Origin: Lentihominibacter hominis
GTDB taxonomy: Bacteria > Bacillota > Clostridia > Peptostreptococcales > Anaerovoracaceae
DNA: 64,000 nucleotides
NCBI RefSeq assembly: GCF_014385065.1
Contig: NZ_JACRTA010000002.1
Span: 434,001-498,000 of the forward strand
Direction of reading: 5' to 3'
The notes beneath the pieces were generated by a model. That model was not told the DNA's origin, searched no databases, and saw nothing but the letters and a program-made list of their open reading frames with translations. Position 1 is the stretch's first letter, and the number at the start of each line of letters is the position of its first letter. A program made the translations under genes and the position numbers. Below are positions 46,793-55,574 of the stretch, piece by piece.

Positions 46793-47230
46793 ATGGAGCT
46801 ATCTTCTTCCGACAAGGAAAGAATACAACATCAGTACGACGCATTAGCAAAGAAAACTTTGGTCGGCGAAGCGAAAAGCTACCGCCGCACTCTTGCGAAA
46901 CGCGCAGCACGCGAAGTTACTTTTTCGGATTTGAGCGAAAGCGAACTCGCGCAGCTTTTCACAACGGACGAATACGAAAGCGATTATTTCCGTTTTCAAG
47001 TGTCCGGTTTTGATGTACTCGTCAAAAATGAACTGCTTGCCGAAGCCCTTAACGCTTTGCCCGAAAGAAAACGCGACATTATCCTGTTGTCCTACTTTTT
47101 GGATATGAGCGACGCGGAAATTGGCGAACTGCTGAATGTTGTACGCACGACGGTTTTCCGGCACAGGAAATCCGCGCTTGCGAAAATCAAACAGTATTTG
47201 GAGGGAAAAGCAGATGATGAATACCGTTAG
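46793..47230 (+). CDS. Sigma-70-like factor of the ICE
   Basis: A 145-residue protein with a region 4: ALNALPERKRDIILLSYFLDMSDAEIGELLNVVRTTVFRHRKSAL (about residues 87-131). It is the ICE counterpart of the IME sigma factor. ATG 46793 follows GGAAGGAGGTGA; the in-frame GTG at 46784 is part of that ribosome site. It overlaps the next gene. Confidence 0.85.
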   Translation: MELSSSDKERIQHQYDALAKKTLVGEAKSYRRTLAKRAAREVTFSDLSESELAQLFTTDEYESDYFRFQVSGFDVLVKNELLAEALNALPERKRDIILLSYFLDMSDAEIGELLNVVRTTVFRHRKSALAKIKQYLEGKADDEYR

Positions 47231-47456
47231 GAAGTCTGAAAATCTGTTGCCGTTCCCTGTCATTTCCGCAGCGGCAAACGGCGACACAACCGCCATGTGC
47301 GCGATCTTGAAGCACTACGAGGGTTACATAGCGAAACTTTGTACCCGCACGCTGAAAGACGACGCGGGCAATACCTATTCCTATGTGGACGAGGAAATGC
47401 GTAACAGGCTGCAAGTGCGCCTTATTACCCGCACCCTTGCTTTTCATGTAGGATAA
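47214..47456 (+). CDS. Helix-turn-helix domain protein of the ICE (Orf7/8-like)
   Basis: An 80-residue protein with the pattern FPVISAAANGDTTAMCAILKHYEGYIAKLC. It is the usual small partner of the sigma factor. It overlaps the sigma gene end and is probably co-regulatory. The ending EMRNRLQVRLITRTLAFHV mirrors the IME protein at 20760. Confidence 0.75.
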   Translation: MMNTVRKSENLLPFPVISAAANGDTTAMCAILKHYEGYIAKLCTRTLKDDAGNTYSYVDEEMRNRLQVRLITRTLAFHVG

Positions 47457-47936
47457 TCTTTTAGCCCATGCGGGGAGCGTGTCCCCTTTCCACGCTTCCC
47501 GTTATGGGCTATTTGTCGTTCCGCAAAAGCATATCCGCTGTTGATGTGCTTTTGCAGGCCGACAAAGCCTATTGTTCTTTGACAAAGAAAGCGGCCTTTG
47601 GTGCGCAGCATAACAGGCAAACGGGTACATTCCGTCTGTACCGAGCCAGTCGGCGGGTACGCCATGACAGCTTTTCCCCTACGGGGAAAAGCCGAGCGAA
47701 AACTACCGCGCCGTAAAGCAAGTGTGGCAGCTTGTGGGCGACGACATACAAACGGCTACAATGATACTCGCGCATTGGACGCCCTCAAAGCATCGTGCGC
47801 CGCACCCATAAGCATGGGCCGGGGTGAAACTCCCGTGAGGTTGCAGCTAACAACCGCCCGTTTCAGCCTTATTTCTCATATCGTACAAGCCGGAGCGCAT
47901 ATTCTGTATTATGCCGCTAACCGGGAGGGAAAGAAG
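47457..47936 (+). other. Non-coding region before DUF6870/integrase genes
   Basis: About 480 bases without a convincing gene. An 11-mer CCGAGCCAGTC (47641-47651) recurs in the IME after its methyltransferase (20152-20162). Possible regulatory or excision-related DNA; nothing firmer can be said. Confidence 0.4.
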
Positions 47937-48191
47937 ATGATTACCAAGTTACAACTTCAACAAATGAGAAACCTTGATATTACACAGGTTGACCGCAGCA
48001 CTTTGGTTGATATTCGTAATATCCATGTTGACAGTTCTTTGCCAGCAGCAAAGAAAATGCAAAGCTACTTTGAGCAGATTGTAAATCCATACTGTTTTCT
48101 TTGTGGTGATACACCCGTAAGAATACGGTTTGTCGCAGAGGATAGAACGCTAAAGCAATCATTGTGCGATTACTTTTTAAGTCTGAAATAA
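47937..48191 (+). CDS. DUF6870-like small protein
   Basis: An 84-residue protein, MITKLQLQQMRNLDITQVDRSTLVDI start, with two Cys in NPYCFLCGDTPV. It is of the small family encoded directly before the recombinase in related ICEs. GGGAGGGAAAG precedes ATG 47937; the longer upstream extension is not protein-like. A recombination directionality role is possible but not shown. Confidence 0.7.
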   Translation: MITKLQLQQMRNLDITQVDRSTLVDIRNIHVDSSLPAAKKMQSYFEQIVNPYCFLCGDTPVRIRFVAEDRTLKQSLCDYFLSLK

Positions 48192-48285
48192 CCGCCGACT
48201 TTCCCTAACTCTATGGGTAAGACCTTGTGATTACGGGGCGAAAATGGTATAATTAACTCGTAATTATAGGGGGAAAGGAGGTATA

Positions 48286-49968
48286 ATGCCCCGCATACGC
48301 AAAGACAAAATGGCACGCAGTTATGCAGAGCCGTTTTGGAAAATTGGGCTATACATTCGACTATCCAGAGAGGACGACAACGAGGACGAAAGCGAGAGTG
48401 TTATTAACCAAGAAAAGATACTCCGCGACTTTGTAGACAGCTATTTTGAGCCGGGAACCTATGTGATTGTAGACGTGTTTGCCGACGACGGATTGACAGG
48501 CACCGACACAGCGCGACCAAACTTCAAACGGCTTGAGGGCTGCATTGTCCGCAAAGAAGTAAACTGCATGATTATCAAATCCCTTGCACGCGGTTTCCGC
48601 AACCTTGCCGACCAGCAAAAGTTTTTGGAGGAGTTCATACCCATTAACGGCGCAAGGTTTATTTGCACAGGCACGCCATTTATTGACACTTACGCAAACC
48701 CCCATTCTGCAAGCGGCCTTGAAGTACCTATTAGGGGAATGTTCAACGAGCAGTTTGCCGCGACCACTTCCGAAGAAATCCGCAAAACATTCAAGATGAA
48801 ACGGGAGCGCGGCGAGTTCATAGGCGCGTTTGCCCCTTACGGCTACAAGAAAGACCCAAACGACAAAAACAGCTTGATTGTAGATGAAGAAGCAGCGGAG
48901 GTTGTCAAAAGCATTTATCATTGGTTTGTCAATGAGGGGTACAGTAAAATGGGGATTGCAAAGCGGCTTAACCAGATGGGAGAGCCGAACCCCGAAGCCT
49001 ATAAGAAGAAAAAAGGCTTTAAGTATAACAACCCTAATTCCGACAAAAACGATGGTTTGTGGTCTGCCAGCACGATTGCAAGGATATTGCAAAATGAAGT
49101 TTATACGGGCGTAATGGTGCAAGGCCGTAATCGCGTAATAAGCTACAAAGTACACAAGCAGATTAACGTCCCCGAAGAAGAATGGTTTGTCGTCCCCAAC
49201 ACACACGAAGCGATTATTGACAGGGAAACATTCGAGAAAGCGCAAGCCCTACATAAGCGTGACACAAGGACAGCCCCCGGCAAACAGGAAGTCTATCTCA
49301 TGTCCGGCTTTGTCCGTTGCGCGGATTGTAAAAAGGCCATGCGGCGCAAAACCGCCCGCGATATTGCCTACTACTCTTGCCGCAGCTACACCGATAAGAA
49401 GATTTGCAGCAAACATTCTATCCGGCAAGACAAGTTGGAAAACGCGGTATTGGCAGCGTTGCAAATGCAAATTGTCCTTGTAGATCGGCTTGCAGAAGAA
49501 ATTGAACGGATTAACAACGCGCCTGTTATCAACCGGGAAAGCAAGAGATTATCCCATTCCTTGAAACAGGCAGAGAAGCAGCTAAAACAGTACAATGACG
49601 CTTCCGATAGCTTGTACCTTGATTGGAAAAGCGGTGAGATTACCAAAGAGGAATACCGCCGCTTGAAAGGCAAGATTGCAGAACAGATACAACAGCTTGA
49701 AGCGAACATCTCCTATCTGAAAGAGGAAATGCAGGTAATGGCTGATGGTATCGGAACCGACGACCCGTATCTAACCGCCTTTCTGAAATACAAAAACATT
49801 CAGAGCCTTAACCGCGGGATTATGGTTGAACTCGTAAAAGCGGTTTGGGTGCATGAGAACGGGGAAATAACGGTTGACTTCAATTTTGCCGACGAGTACC
49901 AGCGAATTATTGATTACATCGAGAATAACCACAACGTTATCCGAGTGATTGAGAACAAGGCAATCTAA
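48286..49968 (+). CDS. Large serine recombinase (ICE integrase)
   Basis: A 560-residue protein with catalytic Ser in GLYIRLSREDD (about residue 26), a resolvase domain to about 160, a recombinase domain, a zinc ribbon (FVRCADCKKAMRRK, about 340-353, and the paired CSKH region) and a coiled coil (about 405-480). The ribosome site is GGAAAGGAGG. It ends 34 bases from the attR inverted repeat. It would catalyse insertion in, and excision from, the collagen-like gene. It differs clearly from the IME recombinase. Confidence 0.93.
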   Translation: MPRIRKDKMARSYAEPFWKIGLYIRLSREDDNEDESESVINQEKILRDFVDSYFEPGTYVIVDVFADDGLTGTDTARPNFKRLEGCIVRKEVNCMIIKSLARGFRNLADQQKFLEEFIPINGARFICTGTPFIDTYANPHSASGLEVPIRGMFNEQFAATTSEEIRKTFKMKRERGEFIGAFAPYGYKKDPNDKNSLIVDEEAAEVVKSIYHWFVNEGYSKMGIAKRLNQMGEPNPEAYKKKKGFKYNNPNSDKNDGLWSASTIARILQNEVYTGVMVQGRNRVISYKVHKQINVPEEEWFVVPNTHEAIIDRETFEKAQALHKRDTRTAPGKQEVYLMSGFVRCADCKKAMRRKTARDIAYYSCRSYTDKKICSKHSIRQDKLENAVLAALQMQIVLVDRLAEEIERINNAPVINRESKRLSHSLKQAEKQLKQYNDASDSLYLDWKSGEITKEEYRRLKGKIAEQIQQLEANISYLKEEMQVMADGIGTDDPYLTAFLKYKNIQSLNRGIMVELVKAVWVHENGEITVDFNFADEYQRIIDYIENNHNVIRVIENKAI

Positions 49969-50001
49969 CGGCTTGCCTACTTAACACAAAGGAAAATCTA
50001 A

Positions 50002-50022
50002 TGTTGTGCATAAATAAACGGC
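50002..50022 (+). other. ICE right junction (attR)
   Basis: TGTTGTGCAT (50002-50011) is the inverted partner of the left-end ATGCACAACA, and ACGG next to GGC mirrors CCGT on the left. The serine recombinase gene ends 34 bases upstream. Confidence 0.75.
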
Positions 50023-50253
50023 TCTACAGGTCCAACAGGCCCAACCGGAGCAGAAGGTGCAGCCGGAGCGGCAGGAACAGATGGGGCGACAGGTCCGACA
50101 GGCCCAACAGGTCCGACCGGACCGACGGGAGCAGTGCCGGCACCGGCAGCAGCTGTTACTGATTTGTCATCCAGTGCATCGCTCACAGATGTAGTGAACA
50201 AAGTCAATGAACTTCTTGAAAGTCTTAGAGATGCAGGTTTCTTAGCCCAGTAA
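50020..50253 (+). pseudogene. Collagen-like protein, 3' part
   Basis: Continues the Gly-X-Y frame ([12 protein letters not shown]...) and ends with a non-collagen C-terminal domain, VPAPAAAVTDLSSSAS and LTDVVNKVNELLESLRDAG. This is the helical trimerisation-type tail of BclA-like proteins. It has no start. It is the missing end of the gene at 10071. Confidence 0.9.
50029..50105 (+). repeat. 77-bp collagen-gene direct repeat, right copy
   Basis: Right-hand copy of the repeat at 10734-10810. It encodes the same Gly-Ala-Glu/Gly-Ala-Ala/Gly-Thr-Asp units in the same frame. Confidence 0.9.
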
Positions 50254-50272
50254 TAAATAAGAATATTATAAA

Positions 50273-50304
50273 AATGCCGGTTTCCAAAAGAGCCGGCATT
50301 TTTG
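50273..50304 (+). terminator. Terminator of the collagen-like gene
   Basis: AATGCCGG (50273-50280) pairs with CCGGCATT (50293-50300), then T run. Confidence 0.85.
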
Positions 50305-50468
50305 ATTTAAAGTATGAAATTTTTTACAAGGTTAAGTAATAAGGCGAGCATGCGGCTGTAGAGATGTTGCTACTTGAAGTGTCGAAATTGCAACCATATC
50401 TTGCTGGAATTTTATCTGTTTAAATGATATTGTTATATTATACAAATGAAAAAAGGAGATATAATGGA

Positions 50469-51200
50469 ATGACTTTTGGAGAAAAAATTCAGAGCCTGAG
50501 AAAACAATCAGGACTTTCACAGGAAGAGCTGTCATACCGATTAGGTGTGTCTAGGCAGGCAGTAAGTAAGTGGGAGAGAAATAGCGGATATCCTGAAACA
50601 GAGAAATTGATAAAAATGAGTAAACTTTTTAATGTGACTATAGATTATCTGTTGGGAGAAAATAATAGCAGCGTGTGGCAAGAAAAGAATGGTATGTATG
50701 TAAGTATGAAAGATGTAAATGGTTTTTTATCATTTCAAAAATTAAAATACCGAAAGATAGGAGCAGCAGCGGGCATATTGACTGCATCTTTTTCTTTAGC
50801 ATTTATTTCTTTCGAAAGCAATATGATAATATTTATGACATTTGTTATAGTAGGGGCAGTGCTTTTTATTTCTGCAAAAATATCCGGCGATCGATATAGG
50901 GAGTTGAATAAAAAAACGCTTTATTTTGATCAGGAAGTCAGAGAAAAGTTGCTTGTTGAATTTGATAGGAAGGATAAATTCATGCAGATGTTGATCCTAA
51001 CAGGCATGGCCTTTATTGCTGCGGGGGTTCTGGTTTTTCCTCTTATGTCGGTAATTGATAAATACATCTCAGATGATGTTATTTTTGCTTCGGGAGTGAT
51101 ATTAGCCGGAGCAGGAGTATACTTATGTGTATCTGTCTGGGGAGTCATCAAGTCTTATCGTCTGCTTATAATGAATGAAAAAGGTCAGGAGGAACTTTAA
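50469..51200 (+). CDS. XRE regulator with membrane domain
   Basis: A 243-residue protein. The N-terminal HTH (KIQSLRKQSGLSQEELSYRLGVSRQAVSKWER, residues about 5-37) is followed by two pairs of hydrophobic segments (about 98-140 and 185-240). AAAAGGAGATATAATGG precedes ATG 50469. It is followed after one base by a lipoprotein gene, so the pair may form a membrane-sensing unit. Confidence 0.82.
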   Translation: MTFGEKIQSLRKQSGLSQEELSYRLGVSRQAVSKWERNSGYPETEKLIKMSKLFNVTIDYLLGENNSSVWQEKNGMYVSMKDVNGFLSFQKLKYRKIGAAAGILTASFSLAFISFESNMIIFMTFVIVGAVLFISAKISGDRYRELNKKTLYFDQEVREKLLVEFDRKDKFMQMLILTGMAFIAAGVLVFPLMSVIDKYISDDVIFASGVILAGAGVYLCVSVWGVIKSYRLLIMNEKGQEEL

Positions 51201-51201
51201 G

Positions 51202-51642
51202 ATGAAAAAATTTTTGATTTTGTTTTTTTTGTGTATTCTGTGTCTTTGTGGATGTAATTCACGGGAAAATGTGCACAACATTTCTTTATACAGTGCAGAT
51301 AAGGAGCAGCAGATAAGTATAAAGTCAGCAGACTCTGTTTTTTCAGATAACATTTCCGACAGTGGTGAAATAAAAAAATTTGTAAATAATTTAAGAATAG
51401 AAGATTGGGAACTCAGTCAGCTGCCTGAAAATGCTCAAGAATCCGGAAACTTTACTTTTTTGCAGGAAAAAACAGAAAAAATACTGCAGGCAGAAGCCGA
51501 TGAAAGATTGTATGAGTTTTTTTCATTTTCGTGTTATAAGGATCTTCCGTATATATCAGTTAAAATAGCTGACTCAGAGATGAATTTTAAAATCTCAGAG
51601 GATACAGCCGGCTATCTGAATGACTTTTTAACTGATAAATGA
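51202..51642 (+). CDS. Putative lipoprotein
   Basis: A 146-residue protein with a signal peptide and lipobox LCLCGCNS (Cys about residue 18). The mature part is small, acidic and unrecognised. ATG 51202 follows TCAGGAGGAAC; coupled to the XRE gene. The following gap 51643-51894 shows no gene that I trust. Confidence 0.75.
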   Translation: MKKFLILFFLCILCLCGCNSRENVHNISLYSADKEQQISIKSADSVFSDNISDSGEIKKFVNNLRIEDWELSQLPENAQESGNFTFLQEKTEKILQAEADERLYEFFSFSCYKDLPYISVKIADSEMNFKISEDTAGYLNDFLTDK

Positions 51643-51894
51643 TATAAACTTTACATGCCGCAAAACAGCATATATAATATAAAACATAGATAGATGAGAG
51701 AGGCATTGACCGTTATAATTTGAAGTCAAATGAATTTATGCTGATGAAGTCATTATCTAAGGGAAATGGAGGAAACAGAGCTGCAAAAGTGGGAAACCGG
51801 GCGGTGTCAGTATCATATGTGAGTATTGTGTGGTATGAAACAAGAAATATAGCCGGAAGCAGTGATATGGATCAGGCACTGCTTCCGGTAATTT

Positions 51895-52434
51895 TTACTC
51901 TTGAATAATATATGATTTTACGATTTCGGCATGATATAATATGTGATAATCTTTATTAGCTCCTGTGTTTGAAGAATCTACATTTTGAGGATAAAATCTG
52001 GCGGCATCTTCAGGTGGGATCTCCGATGGATCTTGAGCTTGCTTGTATATGATTTTGCATTCTAAAGTAAGAGGATATTCTTTTATGGCAGGAACGTCGA
52101 TATTCTCAGCAGTTTCTATGGTTAGACCGGCTTCGTTTATTTTATTTGTATTTCGTCCGGATATTGTACCGCATAACCCTATAGCTTTTCTGTCCGTGTT
52201 TCCCCATGGTATGTTCAGTGTAAAAAAAGGGTTTTTATCCAGCTGTTCTTTTGTAAAACGTCCCGTTCGTACAAGTGCTACAAATACAGGCTTTCCCCAT
52301 TCGATTCCGATCATGCCCCATCCTATAGTCATAGAGTTTACTTTTCCGTCGGCTTTTGTTGTAAGTAATATACCTTTGCTCAGCTGATTTGTTATTTCGG
52401 ATGCATAGTCCAGTGCATTTATTTCTTTTTTCAT
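51895..52434 (-). CDS. Flavin reductase family protein
   Basis: A 179-residue protein of the FMN-binding split-barrel flavoreductase family: GILLTTKADGKVNSMTIGWGMIG (about residues 20-42) and FVALVRTGRFTKEQLDKN follow the family core. It probably reduces flavin or transfers electrons to a partner. TAAGGAGG precedes the ATG. It is monocistronic and divergent from the phosphatase gene. Confidence 0.85.
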   Translation of the reverse strand: MKKEINALDYASEITNQLSKGILLTTKADGKVNSMTIGWGMIGIEWGKPVFVALVRTGRFTKEQLDKNPFFTLNIPWGNTDRKAIGLCGTISGRNTNKINEAGLTIETAENIDVPAIKEYPLTLECKIIYKQAQDPSEIPPEDAARFYPQNVDSSNTGANKDYHILYHAEIVKSYIIQE

Positions 52435-52588
52435 TGATAATTACCTCCTTATTGATTTGATGGGCTAATTATATAACCGGAAAGAATATATTACAAGAAT
52501 ATGATCCGAAAAGAGCCTTAATATAAGTGAAGCAGAGGTTGATTTATATACGAAAATCATAACACAAAATATTTAAGGAGATTGAGAT

Positions 52589-53050
52589 ATGATAAAAATA
52601 TTATTCATCTGCCACGGCAATATTTGCCGAAGTACTATGGCGGAATTCGTTTTAAAGGATATGGTAGATAAGGCCGGGATTTCTCATGACTTTCACATAG
52701 AATCGGCAGCAACGAGCAGAGAGGAGATAGGCAGTGATACAGATCCGAGAACTAAGCGTAAGCTTACAGAGCACGGGATAAGCTTTACGAAGCGATGTGC
52801 TCGGCAGATGATGAAAAAAGATTATGATGAGTTTGATTACATAATCGGTATGGATGATGCCAATATCAAAAATATCATGAGAATAACGGGCGGTGACCCT
52901 GAAGGCAAAATAAGGAAACTTTTGGATTTTTGCGAAAGAGATGAAAGTATTGCTGATCCGTGGTATACAGGTAATTTTGATGATACTTATGATGATGTGA
53001 GGCAAGGGTGTGCGGCGCTTTTGGATCATCTAAAGGAAGCGGTTAAGTAA
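52589..53050 (+). CDS. Low-molecular-weight protein-tyrosine phosphatase
   Basis: A 153-residue enzyme. The P-loop CHGNICRS (residues 9-16) has the CX5R signature, and DPWYTG (about 130-135) carries the general-acid Asp. The family removes phosphate from tyrosines or phospho-arginines. AAGGAGATTGAG precedes the ATG. The same-direction neighbour PgeF follows after 28 bases. Confidence 0.88.
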   Translation: MIKILFICHGNICRSTMAEFVLKDMVDKAGISHDFHIESAATSREEIGSDTDPRTKRKLTEHGISFTKRCARQMMKKDYDEFDYIIGMDDANIKNIMRITGGDPEGKIRKLLDFCERDESIADPWYTGNFDDTYDDVRQGCAALLDHLKEAVK

Positions 53051-53078
53051 AATATCAGGTGAAAGGAATACTATAGAC

Positions 53079-53798
53079 ATGAAATATATAGAGGTTTTTC
53101 CACAGTTTGATGATGTTGTGGGATTTTTTTCTACACAGAGGGGTGCATCGGAAGGATATCCGTATAGCAGAGAGGATGTTTTTGCTGAGGTTGGCCTTAA
53201 GGATGCAGCTGTTGTGTGGCCCAAGCAGATACATGAAGACCATATAGCTGTAGTGAGCCGACGTCCGGAGGGGCCAATAAGGATTCCGGATACAGATGGT
53301 CTGATAACTGATTTAAAGAATGTACTTTTGACGACGGTGCATGCAGACTGTCTGCCTGTCTATTTTTTTGATCCGGAAAAAGGTGTTATAGGTCTTGTTC
53401 ATGCTGGATGGAGGGGCTCTGCGGCGTCTATTGCTTCTAAAGCGGCAGAAAAGATGACAGCGGTTTTTGGATGTGAAAAATCAGATATACACGTATATAT
53501 AGGGCCCGGAATAAGTAAGTGCTGCTTTGAGATAGGAAAAGAGGTGTATGATATATTCAGCAAAAAATCATTTTTTATGGAAGAACTGGCAGATAAAAAG
53601 GTTAATGACAGCGGAGAGACGAAATACTATATAGACCTTAAAAGCGTAAACCGAAGGCAGCTTGAGAATATCGGAATAAAGCCTGAAAACATACAGCAGA
53701 GTAGCCACTGTACGTGCTGTGAGCCCCGTCTTTTCTGCTCTTACAGAAGAGAGGGAGGCACGGATAAAAGAATGGGCGCTGGGCTTTGCATGATATGA
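53079..53798 (+). CDS. pgeF: Peptidoglycan editing factor/laccase-domain protein PgeF (YfiH)
   Basis: A 239-residue protein with the three metal-ligand motifs of the YfiH family: HADCLPVYFFD (about residues 88-98), LVHAGWRG (about 107-114) and HCTCCE (about 208-213). Family members act as purine nucleoside-active or amidase-like enzymes and influence peptidoglycan composition. Full length. Confidence 0.87.
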   Translation: MKYIEVFPQFDDVVGFFSTQRGASEGYPYSREDVFAEVGLKDAAVVWPKQIHEDHIAVVSRRPEGPIRIPDTDGLITDLKNVLLTTVHADCLPVYFFDPEKGVIGLVHAGWRGSAASIASKAAEKMTAVFGCEKSDIHVYIGPGISKCCFEIGKEVYDIFSKKSFFMEELADKKVNDSGETKYYIDLKSVNRRQLENIGIKPENIQQSSHCTCCEPRLFCSYRREGGTDKRMGAGLCMI

Positions 53799-53865
53799 TT
53801 GCTATTTTTTTCTTGAAGGATTATAATAATTTATGTATACAAAATTAATAAGGAAGGAACTTCAA

Positions 53866-54600
53866 ATGCTTAAAGTAAAAAACCTATCTTTTTCTGTCAG
53901 CGAAAAAGGGACGGATAGAAATATATTGTCTGATATAAGTTTTGATGTGAGAAGCGGAGAAATGCTTGTGATAACAGGACCTAACGGAGGAGGCAAGTCA
54001 ACCTTGGCGAAGGTTCTTATGGGTATAGAAAAAGCTGACTCGGGAAAAGTTATCTTAGATGGTACTGATATAACAAATTATGACATAGATGAAAGAGCTG
54101 AAGCAGGGATTGGATTTGCATTCCAGCAGCCGCCCCGATTTAAGGGGATGACTGTGGACAAGCTTATTTCCCTTGCTGCGGGAGAACATAAGAGTGAGGC
54201 TGAATGCTGCTCACTTTTGAGCAGAGTGGGACTTTGTGCTCAGGAATATGTCAAAAGAGAAGTTGACAATACTCTTTCAGGCGGCGAGATGAAAAGACTG
54301 GAAATTGCTACAGTTCTTGCTAAACCTCATAAACTTTGTATATTTGATGAACCGGAAGCGGGGATAGATCTGTGGAGTTTTTCTATGCTTATACAGCAGT
54401 TTGAGGAAATAAAGAAGGATAAAGAGCAGAGCCTTATATTGATCTCTCATCAAGAGAGAATTATGCAAATGGCTGACAGAGTAATGGTCATAGAGGATGG
54501 CAAAGTTGCAGGGATAGGAAAAAGAGAAGATATATTGCCGCAGCTTATGAAACAGGGGCCGTCATGCTGTTCATATTTAAAGAGACTGGAAGATATGTAG
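53866..54600 (+). CDS. sufC: SufC-type Fe-S assembly ATPase
   Basis: A 244-residue ABC ATPase without membrane domain. Walker A GPNGGGKS (about 41-48), AFQQPPRFKG Q-loop typical of SufC (about 95-104), signature LSGGEMKRLE (about 145-154) and FDEPEAGID (about 171-179) are present. Together with the next gene it makes an Fe-S scaffold complex. ATG 53866 follows GGAAGGAAC. No SufS, SufU or SufD is adjacent. Confidence 0.88.
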   Translation: MLKVKNLSFSVSEKGTDRNILSDISFDVRSGEMLVITGPNGGGKSTLAKVLMGIEKADSGKVILDGTDITNYDIDERAEAGIGFAFQQPPRFKGMTVDKLISLAAGEHKSEAECCSLLSRVGLCAQEYVKREVDNTLSGGEMKRLEIATVLAKPHKLCIFDEPEAGIDLWSFSMLIQQFEEIKKDKEQSLILISHQERIMQMADRVMVIEDGKVAGIGKREDILPQLMKQGPSCCSYLKRLEDM

Positions 54601-54606
54601 GAGGAT

Positions 54607-55539
54607 ATGGAAGTGGCAGAACTTGATAAAGTAACGCAGGCGATACTTAAATATATAGATGAAGCCGGATTTAAGCAGGAAGGAGCTTTTAATCTGAGGC
54701 ATAACGGTATGGCTCTATGTCATGGTGACAGTGAGCATATAAAAATCGTCAAAAAAAAGGATAAACCGGGTATAGATATTTACATTGACTCGGAGACGAA
54801 CGGTGAAGAGGTTCATATTCCTGTGGTTCTCGATGCTTCAGGATTTACTGATAAGGTGTATAATGATTTTCATATTGCCGACGGGGCGAAGGTAGTGATT
54901 ATAGCAGGCTGTGGTATACATAATGATGGGCATGCTGACAGTCAGCACGACGGCGTACATTCCTTTTTCGTAGGCAAAGGAGCCAATGTCACATATAGGG
55001 AGAATCATTACGGGGCCGGTGACGGAGAGGGAGCGAGAATACTGAATCCCGTAACAGAAATATTCATAGATGATGACAGTGTTTTTACCTTGGATACTTC
55101 CCAGATAAGGGGTGTCGATTCTACCAAGAGGGAGACTTATGTGGAGCTGGGTAAGAATTCAAAGCTTTTCGTAATGGAGAAGCTTATGACTCACGGCAAT
55201 CAAATGGCTGAATCCAATATGGAGGTAAGGCTTAATGGAGAAGGGAGTTCTGCGCAGATAATTTCCAGATCGGTCGCTAAAGAAAACTCCGGTCAGATAT
55301 TCCATCCTGCTGCTGTGGGCAACTCCAAGTGCAACGCACATATTCAGTGTGACTCCATAATCATGGACAAGGCTCAGGTGCGTTCCATCCCTGAGATAAA
55401 CGCCAAGCATCTTGATGCGGCCATAATACACGAGGCTGCTATAGGAAGAATAAACGATGAACAGCTTATAAAGCTGAGGACTATGGGAATGAAGGCTGAA
55501 GAAGCAGAGAACGTTATTATAGAAGCGTTTCTCAATTAA
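54607..55539 (+). CDS. SufB/SufD family scaffold protein (short, SmsB-like)
   Basis: A 310-residue protein with the SufBD beta-helix core and the end motif [27 protein letters not shown] (about residues 258-284), conserved in SufB/SufD. It is much shorter than E. coli SufB (about 495 aa). A single short SufB beside SufC matches the minimal SmsCB arrangement described in anaerobes and archaea. Six bases separate the two genes. Confidence 0.85.
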   Translation: MEVAELDKVTQAILKYIDEAGFKQEGAFNLRHNGMALCHGDSEHIKIVKKKDKPGIDIYIDSETNGEEVHIPVVLDASGFTDKVYNDFHIADGAKVVIIAGCGIHNDGHADSQHDGVHSFFVGKGANVTYRENHYGAGDGEGARILNPVTEIFIDDDSVFTLDTSQIRGVDSTKRETYVELGKNSKLFVMEKLMTHGNQMAESNMEVRLNGEGSSAQIISRSVAKENSGQIFHPAAVGNSKCNAHIQCDSIIMDKAQVRSIPEINAKHLDAAIIHEAAIGRINDEQLIKLRTMGMKAEEAENVIIEAFLN

Positions 55540-55574
55540 TTTACAAGCGGAGTTATATCCGCAGGGGAGGCATA

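Larger units (their letters stand above)
10815..50022. mobile_element. Integrative and conjugative element (about 39.2 kb), Tn1549/CTn-like, serine recombinase type
   Basis: The boundaries come from the interrupted collagen-like gene: both junctions carry GGC (10815-10817 and 50020-50022), and joining them there rebuilds an uninterrupted Gly-X-Y frame. Imperfect inverted repeats sit just inside (10818-10837 and 50002-50021, about 17 of 20 matching, sharing ATGCACAACA). The content is a full Firmicute transfer set (VirD4, VirB6, PrgI, VirB4, NlpC/P60, topoisomerase, relaxase) plus antirestriction genes, a ribosome-methylase cargo and a terminal serine recombinase. A second element is nested at 14586-27568. 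Without it the ICE is about 26 kb. Confidence 0.9.

Noticed and set aside
47457..47936. Large plus-strand frame extending upstream of 47937
   Set aside because: The upstream part is basic, repeat-poor and unlike any protein; a good ribosome site precedes ATG 47937.
10819..50020. CG (10819-10820 and 50019-50020) as the ICE crossover
   Set aside because: Symmetrical to the inverted repeats, but joining there breaks the Gly-X-Y frame; GGC keeps it. Not fully excluded.
51720..51908. 62-codon frame between the lipoprotein and flavin reductase
   Set aside because: Start has no ribosome site, sequence is not protein-like, and it runs into the flavin reductase end.
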